A stretch of DNA of 64,000 nt from an uncultured Prochlorococcus sp. (GCA_902538515.1 CACBFH010000001.1:124001-188000); one strand, 5' to 3'; positions 11,725-22,191 are shown, numbered from the stretch's first letter. Notes: a model not told the origin generated them from the sequence alone. Numbers and translations are program-made.

Positions 11725-12960
11725 TTGAGTAATTCCGGCACAGCTGAGGTTCTTATTCCCAGAAGCCTTTGTTTAATAGAAGATATTGATAACCTCATTA
11801 TTGATGTAGAGGATTTATGTTCAGTTTCCATTAGTTGGGAGAATGGATTTGTTTCTGAGTTAAAACCTTTAAAAAATAAAGTTACAAAACCAAAAAATAT
11901 TTTATTCCCAAGATTTGTTGAAACGCATTCGCATTTTGATAAATCTTTTACATGGACAGACTTTCCTAATCTGGAATCAAACTATGAAGGAGCATTATCA
12001 GTAAATCTTGAAGAACATAAAACTAGAACAACAGATAAGGTTCTTGAAAGAGTTGAGAAATCATTAAAACTTGCCTTACAAAATGGATACCGAGCTATTA
12101 GAAGTCATATTGATACTTACAAAAGTCAATCTATTGAAATTTGGATTGAACTTTTTAAATTACAAAAAAAATTTTCTTCTGAGTTGACTTTACAATTCGT
12201 TGCTCTAGCTCCATTGGAATTCTGGGACACAACTAATGGAGAAGATTTGGCAAAAATATTTTCCTCTAATGGAGGTATTTTAGGAGGTGTTATTGTTCCT
12301 CCTTTTAATAAAAAAGATACAAGAAAATTTCTCGCAAAGATGCTTCTTCTAGCTAGTAAATATAAATTAGAAATAGATTTGCATATAGACGAATCGATCA
12401 TTGAGCCTGGAGCGGGAATAAAAGTTTTGTTGGAAACAATCGAAAATTTAAAAATTAACAATATTCCAATAACTTGTAGTCATTTGAGTAGTCTCATTTC
12501 TCTAAGTCATAGAGAGATTTTAAATTTAGGAGAAAAAATGGCTGAGAAAAATATTAAAGTTATTGCTTTACCTCTAACAAATTTTTGGCTGCTCAATAGA
12601 AGTAATAAAACTACCTTATTAAAAAGACCAGTTGCTCCAGTTAAGCAATTACAAAAATCACACGTGGATGTATCTCTTGGTAGTGATAACGTTCAAGATT
12701 CCTGGTACCCATTTGGTAATTTTGATCCTTTTTATATGTTGTCTTGCTCGATACCTATGCTTCAACTAAATCCCTGGGAGAGAATGACTCTATCTTCTAT
12801 TTTTTTAGCTCCAAGCAGATTATTAAACTTAAAGTGGGATGGTTTAATTCAAAAGGGTTGCCCCGCTGATTTTGTAATTTTAGATGCACAAAGATGGGCA
12901 GATGTTTTTTCGAGTTCCTTAAAGAGAAAAGTTTTTATAAAAGGCGATTTATATTGCTAA
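11725..12960 (+). CDS. Amidohydrolase, cytosine deaminase-like
   Basis: ETHSHFDKSF metal HxH, DLHIDES, TCSHLSS, SLGSDNVQDSWYPFGNFDP typical of CodA-like deaminases; TTG start. Confidence 0.8.
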   Translation: MSNSGTAEVLIPRSLCLIEDIDNLIIDVEDLCSVSISWENGFVSELKPLKNKVTKPKNILFPRFVETHSHFDKSFTWTDFPNLESNYEGALSVNLEEHKTRTTDKVLERVEKSLKLALQNGYRAIRSHIDTYKSQSIEIWIELFKLQKKFSSELTLQFVALAPLEFWDTTNGEDLAKIFSSNGGILGGVIVPPFNKKDTRKFLAKMLLLASKYKLEIDLHIDESIIEPGAGIKVLLETIENLKINNIPITCSHLSSLISLSHREILNLGEKMAEKNIKVIALPLTNFWLLNRSNKTTLLKRPVAPVKQLQKSHVDVSLGSDNVQDSWYPFGNFDPFYMLSCSIPMLQLNPWERMTLSSIFLAPSRLLNLKWDGLIQKGCPADFVILDAQRWADVFSSSLKRKVFIKGDLYC

Positions 12961-12998
12961 TCGGCTAATTTATATACAAAACAATAAAAATTTAATTA

Positions 12999-14354
12999 AT
13001 GACATCAAATACTCTTAAATTTATAGACAAATTTAGGGAAGTTAAAAACTTAGAGATTATTGAAAGCCAATCTGATATAAAAAGACTTTCAAAAGATTTT
13101 TATAATTACTCTCCAATCCTTACTGAAAAATTAGACGATTGTATTGCTGATTTGGTGGTAAGACCTAGTGATCACAAAGCAGTAAAGGCAGTAGCAGAAA
13201 TTTGTTGGGAATTTTCTATCCCACTTACTTTAAGGGGTTCAGGTACAGGTAATTATGGACAAGCTGTCCCATTGTTTAATGGAGTTGTAATGCAGATGAG
13301 TCATTTTAATAAGTTAGAAGAATTTGATCCAGATACAGGTTTTGTAAAAGTACAGTCTGGCTGTGTTATGGGAGATTTGAATAAACAATTAGAGAAATAT
13401 GGGAGGGAATTGAGGTTGCTTCCTAGTACTTGGAAAACTGCAACAATTGGAGGTTTTATTGCGGGCGGATCAGGTGGTATTGGTTCAATTAGGTGGGGAT
13501 TTTTAAGAGATCCAGGAAATCTTATCGGTTTAGAGGCAGTAACGATGAATGAAAAACCCGAATTATTAAAATTTGATTCTGAAGAATCCGAACCTCTTAA
13601 TCATGCTTATGGGACTAATGGAATAATTACTTCTTTATTACTTGCTACTGATATCAAACGTAAGTGGTATTCTATAGTTATCGACTGTATTGAATTTGGA
13701 AAAACAATAGAAATATTAAAAACTCTCACCAGCGCAGCAATTGATCTGAAACTAGGAGCAATTCTTGAAGAAGAAATTGTTGATCAAATGCCCAAATGGT
13801 TTAAAACTAATTCTAGAAGTCACAAGATATTAATTCAATCTACTCTTGGAGGAATAAAAACCATCGAGCTAATTTGTAAAAAATTCAAAGTTGAATCTAC
13901 CCTCCTTGGGGAAGAAGAAAAACTCGTCAATGGAATTTCTGAAGTCGTATGGAATCATACAACTCTTCATATGAGGTCTAAGGATAAAAATTGGACGTAT
14001 TTGCAGATGCTTTTGCCACTAAATAATGAACTAGAATTAATTGATTTTTTGAGAAAAAAATGGGGTAAAAAAGTTCTTTGGCATTTAGAGGCAGTTTCTC
14101 AACAAGGATCACCGCGATTAGCGGCTTTGCCTGTATTAAAGTGGAATGGGGCAGAAGAATTAGAAGAAATAATGGAAGATTGCCTGAAACTTGGTGCGTT
14201 TATTTTTAATCCTCATGTTTTAACAGTTGAAGGCGGAGGACTCGGAGTGGTGGATGCAGATCAAGTAAAAGCGAAATTAAGATTTGATCCTAAAGGACTA
14301 TTAAATCCAGGAAAATTGGAAGGTTGGGAAGTGAAAGAACAATTTAAAATTTAA
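12999..14354 (+). CDS. FAD-linked oxidase (GlcD-like)
   Basis: VVRPSDHKAVKAVAEIC, TLRGSGTGNYGQAVP, TIGGFIAGGSGGIGSI, C-terminal DPKGLLNPGKL. Confidence 0.87.
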   Translation: MTSNTLKFIDKFREVKNLEIIESQSDIKRLSKDFYNYSPILTEKLDDCIADLVVRPSDHKAVKAVAEICWEFSIPLTLRGSGTGNYGQAVPLFNGVVMQMSHFNKLEEFDPDTGFVKVQSGCVMGDLNKQLEKYGRELRLLPSTWKTATIGGFIAGGSGGIGSIRWGFLRDPGNLIGLEAVTMNEKPELLKFDSEESEPLNHAYGTNGIITSLLLATDIKRKWYSIVIDCIEFGKTIEILKTLTSAAIDLKLGAILEEEIVDQMPKWFKTNSRSHKILIQSTLGGIKTIELICKKFKVESTLLGEEEKLVNGISEVVWNHTTLHMRSKDKNWTYLQMLLPLNNELELIDFLRKKWGKKVLWHLEAVSQQGSPRLAALPVLKWNGAEELEEIMEDCLKLGAFIFNPHVLTVEGGGLGVVDADQVKAKLRFDPKGLLNPGKLEGWEVKEQFKI

Positions 14355-15583
14355 CATTTCTGTTTATTCGCAAATTTAATAAATTCAGCAACTAAAAAAA
14401 TAGAACCTGTTAGAACAGGATGATTAGGTGGCCATTTTTCCAGGGAAAATAAATACTCAATGGCAAGTTCAAATGTTTTAAATTCAATTGTTTTTTTAAA
14501 TTCAATTTCTTTAATCTGAGAGAGATCATTTAATTTCCAACTAGGTTGGTTTGGAACTGGAACAAGTAATAAGCGATCATTTTTCTTTAGAAGTGTTTTT
14601 AATATTGCGTAAATATCTTTTTGTCTTTGGACACCTAAAATCCAATAAATTCCTTTATCTTCATTCTCCCAATTGCTTCGCTCATTAGAGAGTGCTTTTG
14701 CAGCAGGATAATTATGCGCACAATCTACAAGAATTTCTTTGTTGAAATAATTTATTATTTCCAGCCTTCCGTTCCAAGTTGTCTTTTTAAGACCTTCAGA
14801 TATGTGTTTTTCTTTTATATTAAATCCCAAATTATTCAGTGCTTCAATTGCTCCAACAGCTACTGAGGCATTTTGCTTTTGAAAAATTCCTTTTAATCCA
14901 AGCTCATAGCTATTTGAAATTGAATCTTTCCAAATAATTTCTGCTCCTACCTCTTTAACTTTTTTGGTTATTAAATTTTCAACTTGACTATTTTGATTGC
15001 ATGAGATGACAATTGAGTTTTTTTCAATAACTGCTAATTTTTCTTCGGTAATTTTTTCAATCGTATCTCCAAGAAATTCTTTATGGTCTAAACCAATATT
15101 TCCAATAGCAATGATTGGTCTAGATTTATGGGCTGTTGTCGCGTCTAATCGTCCCCCTAAGCCAGCTTCAAGAATGAGTAATTCAACTTTTTGATGGTCA
15201 AAAAAATTTAGTGCGCAACAAATAATTTTTTCAAAAGGAGTTAATTCAAATGTTGAAAAATTTTTTTCTATTAACCTATAGATTTTTTCAAAATCAGTTT
15301 TATTAATATTTTTTTTATTAATTCTAATCCTCTCGCATACATCCAAAAGATGAGGGGATGTCGTTACACCGAAATTCCTTTTAGCTTCAAAAAGTATACT
15401 TTCTAAATATGCCGCGATTGATCCTTTCCCATTGGTTCCAATAATCTGTATCGCGGGGATATTCTTGCAAGGATTACCAAGTTCTTGAAGTGCTTTTTTA
15501 ATTCTTGATAAACCTAACTTGATATTATCCCTTTCATATTTAGGAGATAATAATTCAAAAGTTTTTAAATTTGCATTTTTCAA
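14351..15583 (-). CDS. folC: Folylpolyglutamate/dihydrofolate synthase
   Basis: IQIIGTNGKGSIAAYLESIL, TSPHLLDVCERIRIN, LEAGLGGRLDATTA. Confidence 0.93.
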   Translation of the reverse strand: MKNANLKTFELLSPKYERDNIKLGLSRIKKALQELGNPCKNIPAIQIIGTNGKGSIAAYLESILFEAKRNFGVTTSPHLLDVCERIRINKKNINKTDFEKIYRLIEKNFSTFELTPFEKIICCALNFFDHQKVELLILEAGLGGRLDATTAHKSRPIIAIGNIGLDHKEFLGDTIEKITEEKLAVIEKNSIVISCNQNSQVENLITKKVKEVGAEIIWKDSISNSYELGLKGIFQKQNASVAVGAIEALNNLGFNIKEKHISEGLKKTTWNGRLEIINYFNKEILVDCAHNYPAAKALSNERSNWENEDKGIYWILGVQRQKDIYAILKTLLKKNDRLLLVPVPNQPSWKLNDLSQIKEIEFKKTIEFKTFELAIEYLFSLEKWPPNHPVLTGSIFLVAEFIKFANKQKC

Positions 15584-15594
15584 AATTTAAATTG

Positions 15595-16770
15595 CTATAA
15601 CTCTTCAAAAATTGAATTTAGCTTATCCAAAAGAATATTAATTTCTCTTCGAGAAATAATTAATGGTGGGACAATCCTTACAACATTTCCTCCTGCAGGA
15701 ACTACCAGTAATCCTTTATCAAAAGCTTTTAATGTAATTTTTTTTGCATCAGCATAATTAGCATTGATCACAAGACCTTGTATTAAACCCAAACCTCTTT
15801 TCCCGCTAATAATATTTGGAAATTTTTTTGACAATTCTTCAAAACCAGCACTTAATTGTTCCCCTCTTAGATAAACATTATTGATAATATTTCTTCTATT
15901 TATTTCTTCTAATACAGTTAGGGCAGCTTTACAAGCGAATGGGTTCCCTCCAAAAGTACTTGCATGATCCCCTGGAGAAAAAATGTTGGCTTTTTCTTTT
16001 ACCAATAATGCTCCAATTGCATGACCTCCCCCTAATCCTTTAGCAAGGGTGAATCCATCAGGTTCGATTCCTAAATTCTCATAACCCCACATTTTCCCAG
16101 TTCGACCTACTCCACTTTGGACCTCATCTAAAATGAGAAGAGAATTATATTTATCACATATTTCTCTCAGGCTTTTAAAAAATATTTTACTTCCAGGAAT
16201 TACGCCGCCTTCGCCTTGTATTGGTTCAACTAAAACGCCGGAAATTTTTTGATCATTATTTTCACACTCTTCAAATAATTTTTTTACAGAATCAAAATTG
16301 TTAAATTTAAAAAATTTGAACCCTTGAATCATTGGTTCGAAACCTTTTTGATATTTTGGTTGTCCTGTAGCGCTCAAGGCTGCAAGCGTCCTTCCATGGA
16401 AGCTGGATTCTGCTGCGAGAATAATTGATTCTTTACCTTTATTTGTTGTATTACCATATTTTTTAATTAATTTAATTGCTGATTCATTTGCTTCCGCGCC
16501 ACTATTACAGAAAAAGACGCTTTTAGCACAACTCATATTCGTTAAAGTTCTGCTTAATTGTTCTTGTTCTTCAATATTGTAGAGATTAGAAATGTGCTGA
16601 ATCTTTTTTAGTTGAGTTGATAACCTTCTTCTTAAAACTCTGTCGCTATGTCCAAGACTACAAGTTGCTATACCAGCGACTGCATCAAGATACCTTTTAC
16701 CTGTTTTGTCCCATAGCCAACAACCTTTTCCTTTTTTGAAAGATATATCGAATCGACTATAGGTGTTCAT
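15595..16770 (-). CDS. argD: Acetylornithine aminotransferase (start placed at MNTYSRFDI)
   Basis: ILDEVQSGVGRTGKMWGYE, TLAKGLGGGHAIGA, STFGGNPFACKAAL; start moved downstream because the ORF-track N-terminus lies in tRNA-Leu. Confidence 0.93.
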   Translation of the reverse strand: MNTYSRFDISFKKGKGCWLWDKTGKRYLDAVAGIATCSLGHSDRVLRRRLSTQLKKIQHISNLYNIEEQEQLSRTLTNMSCAKSVFFCNSGAEANESAIKLIKKYGNTTNKGKESIILAAESSFHGRTLAALSATGQPKYQKGFEPMIQGFKFFKFNNFDSVKKLFEECENNDQKISGVLVEPIQGEGGVIPGSKIFFKSLREICDKYNSLLILDEVQSGVGRTGKMWGYENLGIEPDGFTLAKGLGGGHAIGALLVKEKANIFSPGDHASTFGGNPFACKAALTVLEEINRRNIINNVYLRGEQLSAGFEELSKKFPNIISGKRGLGLIQGLVINANYADAKKITLKAFDKGLLVVPAGGNVVRIVPPLIISRREINILLDKLNSIFEEL

Positions 16771-16775
16771 CAAAG

Positions 16776-16858
16776 TGGGAGCGGTCGGACTTGAACCGAC
16801 ATACCCGAAGGTGCCGCATTTTGAGTGCGGTGCGTCTACCAATTCCACCACGCTCCCA
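16776..16858 (-). tRNA. tRNA-Leu (anticodon CAA)
   Basis: Reverse strand TGGGAGCGTGGTGGAATTGGTAGACGCACCGCACTCAAAATGCGG...GGTTCAAGTCCGACCGCTCCCA; long variable arm. Confidence 0.94.
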
Positions 16859-17138
16859 AGGCTTTAGAAAAAATTAACTTATCTATTATAACAAAAATCA
16901 ACTTGTTGACTATTGTTTTAGTCAAGGAGCAGTGATCAAGATAACGTTTGTTAATAGCTAATCTTTTCGTTAAAAACATAGATTTGTATTTATTGAATTT
17001 CTGACAATAATTAAGATTAAAATGCACTAATAAACATAAATGATACATTAATGCAACAAGAATCCAACTAAAACCCTATTTTTGAGAAGATAACTTCATA
17101 TTAAGTAATACTATGTTATATTTAGAAAAAAAAAATTA

Positions 17139-17246
17139 ATGACGAGAGTTAAAGCCAAAAAATTATCTTTACAATTAGTTCCCTATCTTTTTATTGTAGT
17201 CACTATCTTGACAACATTTGGATCCAACACAGGAACATGGGCATGA
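17139..17246 (+). CDS. Putative 35-aa membrane protein, unlisted small ORF
   Basis: Own translation MTRVKAKKLSLQLVPYLFIVVTILTTFGSNTGTWA*; one hydrophobic segment; overlaps next ORF by ATGA. Confidence 0.45.
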   Translation: MTRVKAKKLSLQLVPYLFIVVTILTTFGSNTGTWA

Positions 17247-17353
17247 ATGATCTCAAGATTAATGGTTTAGATAAAATTTGGTCTAGTCGCTTCCTAGTGT
17301 TATTCCTCATATTTTTAGGTTGTATTTCACTAATCAATATTGCTTACGTTTAA
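17243..17353 (+). CDS. Putative 36-aa membrane protein, unlisted small ORF
   Basis: Own translation MNDLKINGLDKIWSSRFLVLFLIFLGCISLINIAYV*; start overlaps preceding stop (ATGA). Confidence 0.45.
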   Translation: MNDLKINGLDKIWSSRFLVLFLIFLGCISLINIAYV

Positions 17354-17382
17354 ATATTTATAATCCTTTTGCTTTTTGCAAT

Positions 17383-18753
17383 TTAAGCAGCTCTATATCG
17401 AGGAATATCTGCAGGGTCTGAACTGGTCTTGAATTCCTTATTTTTCAATGTTTTTTTGTTAAAATCTCTGGTTATTTTGATACCCAATATTTTTAGTTTT
17501 GATTCAAAATTTTCATAACCTCTATCCAAATGCTCTAAACCATAAATCCTACTAGTACCCTCAGCTATGATCCCAGCAATTATTAATGCAGCTGAAGACC
17601 TCAAATCAGATCCAATTAGATCCATACCCTTAATTTTGTTAACACCTTTGATATAGGCTGTATTTTTATTTAATTTTATATTTGACCCCATTTTGTTAAG
17701 TAAATGAACATGGTTCATTCTGTTTTCGAAAATTGTTTCAGTTATCTTTGATTCACCATTTGCGATTGCCATTAAAGTTGTAAATGGTGCTTGCAAATCA
17801 GTTGGAAATCCTGGGAAAGGAGCTGTTTCAATATCTACCCCTTCGATCTTATTGCCCTTGATTGTAATTGAATTACCTTTAATTGTAATTTTACTTCCAC
17901 TTTCTTGAAGCTTATCCGTGACAGCTTCAAGATGATTAGGAATTACAGGAGAAATTGTTATCGAAGAGGAAGTCGCAGCAGCAGCTATTAAAAAAGTGCC
18001 AGCTTCTATTCGATCTGGAATTACTTTATGAGTACAACCACACAGCTTATTAACACCATCAATAATTATTTTTTCTTTGCCAGAGTCGTAAATTTTTGCC
18101 CCCATTTTATTTAGCATTTGGCATAAATCCTGAATTTCAGGTTCTCTTGCAGCATTCTCAATCGTAGTTCTTCCCTCCGCTAATGATGCGGCCATTATTA
18201 AAGTTTCAGTAGCTCCTACGCTTGGGCACTTTAATTTGATATCGGTACCAATTAATCTGTTTTTATCTCCTTTTATATTTGCTTTGACAATTTCTTCTTC
18301 AATAAGAATTTCCGCTCCTAGTGCTTTAAGCCCGTTAATGTGCTCATCTATTGGCCTTGAACCAATGTTGCACCCTCCAGGTAAAGGGACTTTAGCCTCT
18401 CCAAATTTACTTAATAGTGGACCGATACAAAAGAAACTTGCTCTTAGTCCATTAACAAGTTCATATGGAAGTTCTTTAATAGAAATATTTTGTGAATCTA
18501 TCTCTAATTTATTGTTTTTTTCTATTATTTTAACCCCTAAATTTCTAAGAATATTAGCCATTTTTTCAATATCAGTAAGGCAAGGAACATTCTGAAGAAC
18601 TATTCTTTCATTAGTTAGTAATGATGCAGCAAGCAAAACTAAGGCCGAATTCTTCGCACCACTTATTTCAACGATTCCATTTAATTTGCCTTGGCCAAAA
18701 ATCTTTAAATTTTGTGATTTAAGATATGACTTCTTATTGCTTACGCAAATCAT
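17383..18753 (-). CDS. murA: UDP-N-acetylglucosamine 1-carboxyvinyltransferase
   Basis: VEISGAKNSALVLLAASLL, PLPGGCNIGSRPID, DRIEAGTFLIAAA. Confidence 0.97.
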   Translation of the reverse strand: MICVSNKKSYLKSQNLKIFGQGKLNGIVEISGAKNSALVLLAASLLTNERIVLQNVPCLTDIEKMANILRNLGVKIIEKNNKLEIDSQNISIKELPYELVNGLRASFFCIGPLLSKFGEAKVPLPGGCNIGSRPIDEHINGLKALGAEILIEEEIVKANIKGDKNRLIGTDIKLKCPSVGATETLIMAASLAEGRTTIENAAREPEIQDLCQMLNKMGAKIYDSGKEKIIIDGVNKLCGCTHKVIPDRIEAGTFLIAAAATSSSITISPVIPNHLEAVTDKLQESGSKITIKGNSITIKGNKIEGVDIETAPFPGFPTDLQAPFTTLMAIANGESKITETIFENRMNHVHLLNKMGSNIKLNKNTAYIKGVNKIKGMDLIGSDLRSSAALIIAGIIAEGTSRIYGLEHLDRGYENFESKLKILGIKITRDFNKKTLKNKEFKTSSDPADIPRYRAA

Positions 18754-18916
18754 TAAGACTTAATTTATTAGATTCATGATGACAAACGAAAATTAGTAAG
18801 TCCACCCTATGTAACGTCTTGAATATTAATTAAAAGTGAAAATATTTTTTTTTGATTTCTTGAGAAATAAAAATTTAATAAATAATTGATCAAAATATTT
18901 ATGTAATTAAAATATA

Positions 18917-19804
18917 ATTGAAAACGAATTTTTCAAATTACTCATAGAAAATACTTTTTTAAAAATAACTAGTAAAAACAATAATCTAGTTAAAAGATTT
19001 AGATCTTTTAAAAGCGGATCCTCTCGCAAAGATAAAGATTATTTTTGTATAGAGGGTACTCATCTTATTGAGGAATTACTGAGGTCTGGAAATTCTCCCT
19101 CCAAAATTTTAGTTACTGATAAATGGCTAAAAAAGAACCCAAATCTTAGCAAAAAGTTTGATGAATCATTATTAACTTTGGTCTCAGAAGAGGTTTTAGC
19201 TTCAGCAATTTCAACAGTTAATCCAGATGGCATCGCAGCATTAGTAGAAATTTCATCGATACCTAATTATCAATTCAATAGTAAAGATGATTTTGTTCTT
19301 GTTCTAGATAGGATTCAAGATCCTGGGAATATGGGTAATCTTTTTAGAACTGCTTTAGCTGCTGGTGTTGATGCAATTTTTTTAGCTGGAGGTGCGCACC
19401 CATTAAGCCAAAAAGTATTAAGAGCATCAACTGGCGCGGTCTTTAATCTCCCATTTCAAAGATATGAGGGTACTGAAGAAGAAATAATAAATTCTTTATT
19501 AAAGTCTTTATCTGAATTATCAAATGAAGGATTTAAGATTTTTTCCACTAGTAGCTTTAATAAATGCTCAATAAAACATTCAAAACCATACTGGGAAATT
19601 GATTGGACCAAGTCTACTGTCTTGATTTTGGGTAATGAAGGTCAAGGCATACATAAAAAAATAAAAGAAGCTTTTAATGAAACAATTACAATTCCGCATA
19701 GTGAGCTTGTAGAATCATTGAATGTGGCTTGTGTTGCAGTTCCGTTATTACTAGAACGAAAAAGAGTCGCATACACATCTAATAAAAAAATAAAAAGTGA
19801 CTGA
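18917..19804 (+). CDS. SpoU/TrmH-family RNA 2'-O-ribose methyltransferase, 5' end uncertain (no canonical start)
   Basis: In-frame extension upstream of the ORF-track start encodes the substrate-binding N-domain (SKNNNLVKRFRSF...KDYFCIEGTHLIEELL); C-domain DRIQDPGNMGNLFRTALAAG, LGNEGQGI, SLNVACV. Confidence 0.85.
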   Translation: MENEFFKLLIENTFLKITSKNNNLVKRFRSFKSGSSRKDKDYFCIEGTHLIEELLRSGNSPSKILVTDKWLKKNPNLSKKFDESLLTLVSEEVLASAISTVNPDGIAALVEISSIPNYQFNSKDDFVLVLDRIQDPGNMGNLFRTALAAGVDAIFLAGGAHPLSQKVLRASTGAVFNLPFQRYEGTEEEIINSLLKSLSELSNEGFKIFSTSSFNKCSIKHSKPYWEIDWTKSTVLILGNEGQGIHKKIKEAFNETITIPHSELVESLNVACVAVPLLLERKRVAYTSNKKIKSD

Positions 19805-21236
19805 TTCAAGTTTTGATTTCGATTTAATCGTAATAGGTGCAGGATATGGAGGTTTTGATGCTGCTAAACATGCTGCTGGTAAAGGACTAAAAGTTGCAAT
19901 AGTAGAATCTTCTGATATGGGAGGCACTTGTGTTAACAAGGGTTGTGTCCCATCTAAAGCTCTTTTGGCTGCAAGTGGAAAAGTTAGAGAAATAGCTGAT
20001 TATGAACATTTAGCTAAATTTGGTATTCATGCTTCCCCAGTAAGGTTCGAGAGATCAAAAATTGCAGATCATGCAAATAATTTAGTTTTAAATGTTAGAG
20101 AAAATTTAACAAAAACTCTTAAAAGGAGTGGAGTTGAAATTATTTTGGGCATTGGCAGAATTGAAGGAAATCAAAAAGTAGGTGTAAGAGATAAAAACGG
20201 AATTGATAAAACTTTTACAACTAAGAATATTGTCATAGCAACTGGTTCTTCTCCTTTTGTGCCCCGTGGAATAACTTTGGATAATAGGACTGTATTTACT
20301 AGTGATGATGCGGTTAAACTTGAGTGGCTTCCCAGATGGATAGCAATTATTGGAAGCGGATATATAGGACTAGAATTTGCTGATGTTTATACCGCGCTTG
20401 GTTGTGAAGTAACCATGATAGAGGCTTTGGAAAATATTATGCCTACATTTGATCCAGACATCACTAAAATTGCTAAGAAGAATCTTATTCAAGCAAGAGA
20501 CATAGACACAAAATCAAATGTCTTCGCCACAAAAATAACACCCGGATGTCCTGTAAAAATAGAACTGACAGATGCAAAATCTAAGGAAGTTGTAGAAACT
20601 TTAGAAGTTGACGCTGTACTAGTTGCAACTGGCAGAAGTCCTAATAGTAATAACTTAAATCTTGAGTCAGTTGGGATCAAAACAGTAAAAGGTTTCATTC
20701 CTGTAGATGATCAAATGAGAGTTAAGAATGGTAATGAAATAATACCTCACATTTGGGCTGTTGGAGATGTAACAGGCAAACTAATGCTTGCCCATACAGC
20801 TGCAGCGCAGGGTACTATTGCTGTTGATAATATTTGCGGCGGTAGTGTCGAAATAAACTATAACAGTATCCCTGCAGCAACCTTTACTCACCCTGAAATA
20901 AGTTCAGTTGGTCTCTCTGAGGCTGAAGCTAAAGAGATATCTGAAAACGAAAATTTCACTTTGGGAGTCGTCAAAAGTTTCTTTAAGGCTAATTCAAAAG
21001 CATTAGCTGAATTGGAGAGTGATGGATTGCTAAAGTTGATTTTCAATAAAGATAATGGGAAAGTATTAGGTGCTCATATTTTTGGATTACATGCAGCTGA
21101 TTTAATTCAAGAAATTTCGAACGCTATTTCAAGGAACCAGGATGTAATTGAATTATCTAAAGAAGTTCATACTCATCCCACTCTTAGTGAAGTAGTTGAG
21201 GTCGCATATAAACAGGCGGCTTCTCAAATAAAATAA
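19797..21236 (+). CDS. lpdA: Dihydrolipoamide dehydrogenase
   Basis: VIGAGYGGFDAAKHAA, GGTCVNKGCVPSKALL, HTHPTLSEV; GTG start. Confidence 0.96.
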   Translation: MTDSSFDFDLIVIGAGYGGFDAAKHAAGKGLKVAIVESSDMGGTCVNKGCVPSKALLAASGKVREIADYEHLAKFGIHASPVRFERSKIADHANNLVLNVRENLTKTLKRSGVEIILGIGRIEGNQKVGVRDKNGIDKTFTTKNIVIATGSSPFVPRGITLDNRTVFTSDDAVKLEWLPRWIAIIGSGYIGLEFADVYTALGCEVTMIEALENIMPTFDPDITKIAKKNLIQARDIDTKSNVFATKITPGCPVKIELTDAKSKEVVETLEVDAVLVATGRSPNSNNLNLESVGIKTVKGFIPVDDQMRVKNGNEIIPHIWAVGDVTGKLMLAHTAAAQGTIAVDNICGGSVEINYNSIPAATFTHPEISSVGLSEAEAKEISENENFTLGVVKSFFKANSKALAELESDGLLKLIFNKDNGKVLGAHIFGLHAADLIQEISNAISRNQDVIELSKEVHTHPTLSEVVEVAYKQAASQIK

Positions 21237-21248
21237 TATCTAAAATTA

Positions 21249-22136
21249 ATGGAGATAAGACGCAGGCCACCAAATCCAACAGTAAGGGTAGAAAACTTAG
21301 AATATGCTGTACCTCATAGAGAAGCACAAGCAAAAAATATTCTGGAAGAAATTGTATGGCACAAGGATATTGAAATTAAGAATTTTAAAAAAATAGTCTC
21401 TTTAGAAGATCTCATCAAAAAGATTGAAAAACTTCCTACACCCAAAGATTTTTGCAAAAGTATCTTGGAGTCAAAAATAAAACCAGGAGTTATTGCTGAA
21501 ATAAAAAAAGCTAGTCCTAGTAAAGGAGTTATTAGAAAAGATTTTAACCCTGAAAATATAGCAATTTGTTATGAAGGATTAGGTGCATCATGTATCTCAG
21601 TACTAACCGATAAAAGGTTTTTTCAAGGTAGTTATGAAATACTCGAAACTGTTAGGAAATCAACTAATCTCCCTCTACTCTGCAAAGATTTTATTATTTC
21701 TGCTTACCAGATTTATAAAGCAAGGGTATCTGGTGCTGATGCAATATTATTAATCGCTGCGATTTTAAGTGATGATGATTTAATTTATTTAAAGAAAATA
21801 GCTGATAATTTAAAGATGAGTGTTCTTGTTGAAGTCCATAACTCTAATGAATTAGAAAGGATTCTAAAGTTAAAATCTTTTAATTTGATTGGAATAAATA
21901 ATAGGGATTTAAAGACTTTTAAAACGGATTTAAAAACATCAAAAGAATTGATGCATACGTATGCTGATATATTTTTAAAACAAAATATTATTCCCATAAG
22001 TGAATCTGGAATTAATTGTGCCGAAGATTTAGAATCGCTTAGATCTATTGGAATCAAGGGAGTATTAATTGGTGAAACTTTTATGAGAGAAAGTGATATT
22101 GAACAATCATTCAAGAAATTATTTAACTCAATTTAA
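21249..22136 (+). CDS. trpC: Indole-3-glycerol phosphate synthase
   Basis: [40 protein letters not shown]. Confidence 0.96.
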   Translation: MEIRRRPPNPTVRVENLEYAVPHREAQAKNILEEIVWHKDIEIKNFKKIVSLEDLIKKIEKLPTPKDFCKSILESKIKPGVIAEIKKASPSKGVIRKDFNPENIAICYEGLGASCISVLTDKRFFQGSYEILETVRKSTNLPLLCKDFIISAYQIYKARVSGADAILLIAAILSDDDLIYLKKIADNLKMSVLVEVHNSNELERILKLKSFNLIGINNRDLKTFKTDLKTSKELMHTYADIFLKQNIIPISESGINCAEDLESLRSIGIKGVLIGETFMRESDIEQSFKKLFNSI

Positions 22137-22191
22137 TATTGACTTCAAATCGTGCTATAAAATTGAATAAACAGAGATGTACTGAATATAT

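Noticed and set aside
16771-16851. ORF-track argD extension MVELVDAPHSKCGTFGYVGSSPTAPTL
   Set aside because: It is the translation of the antisense-sharing tRNA-Leu gene (same strand); the real argD start is MNTYSRFDI at 16770
16836-17048. 70-aa reverse ORF overlapping tRNA-Leu
   Set aside because: Overlaps a tRNA and AT-rich spacer, with no recognisable motif
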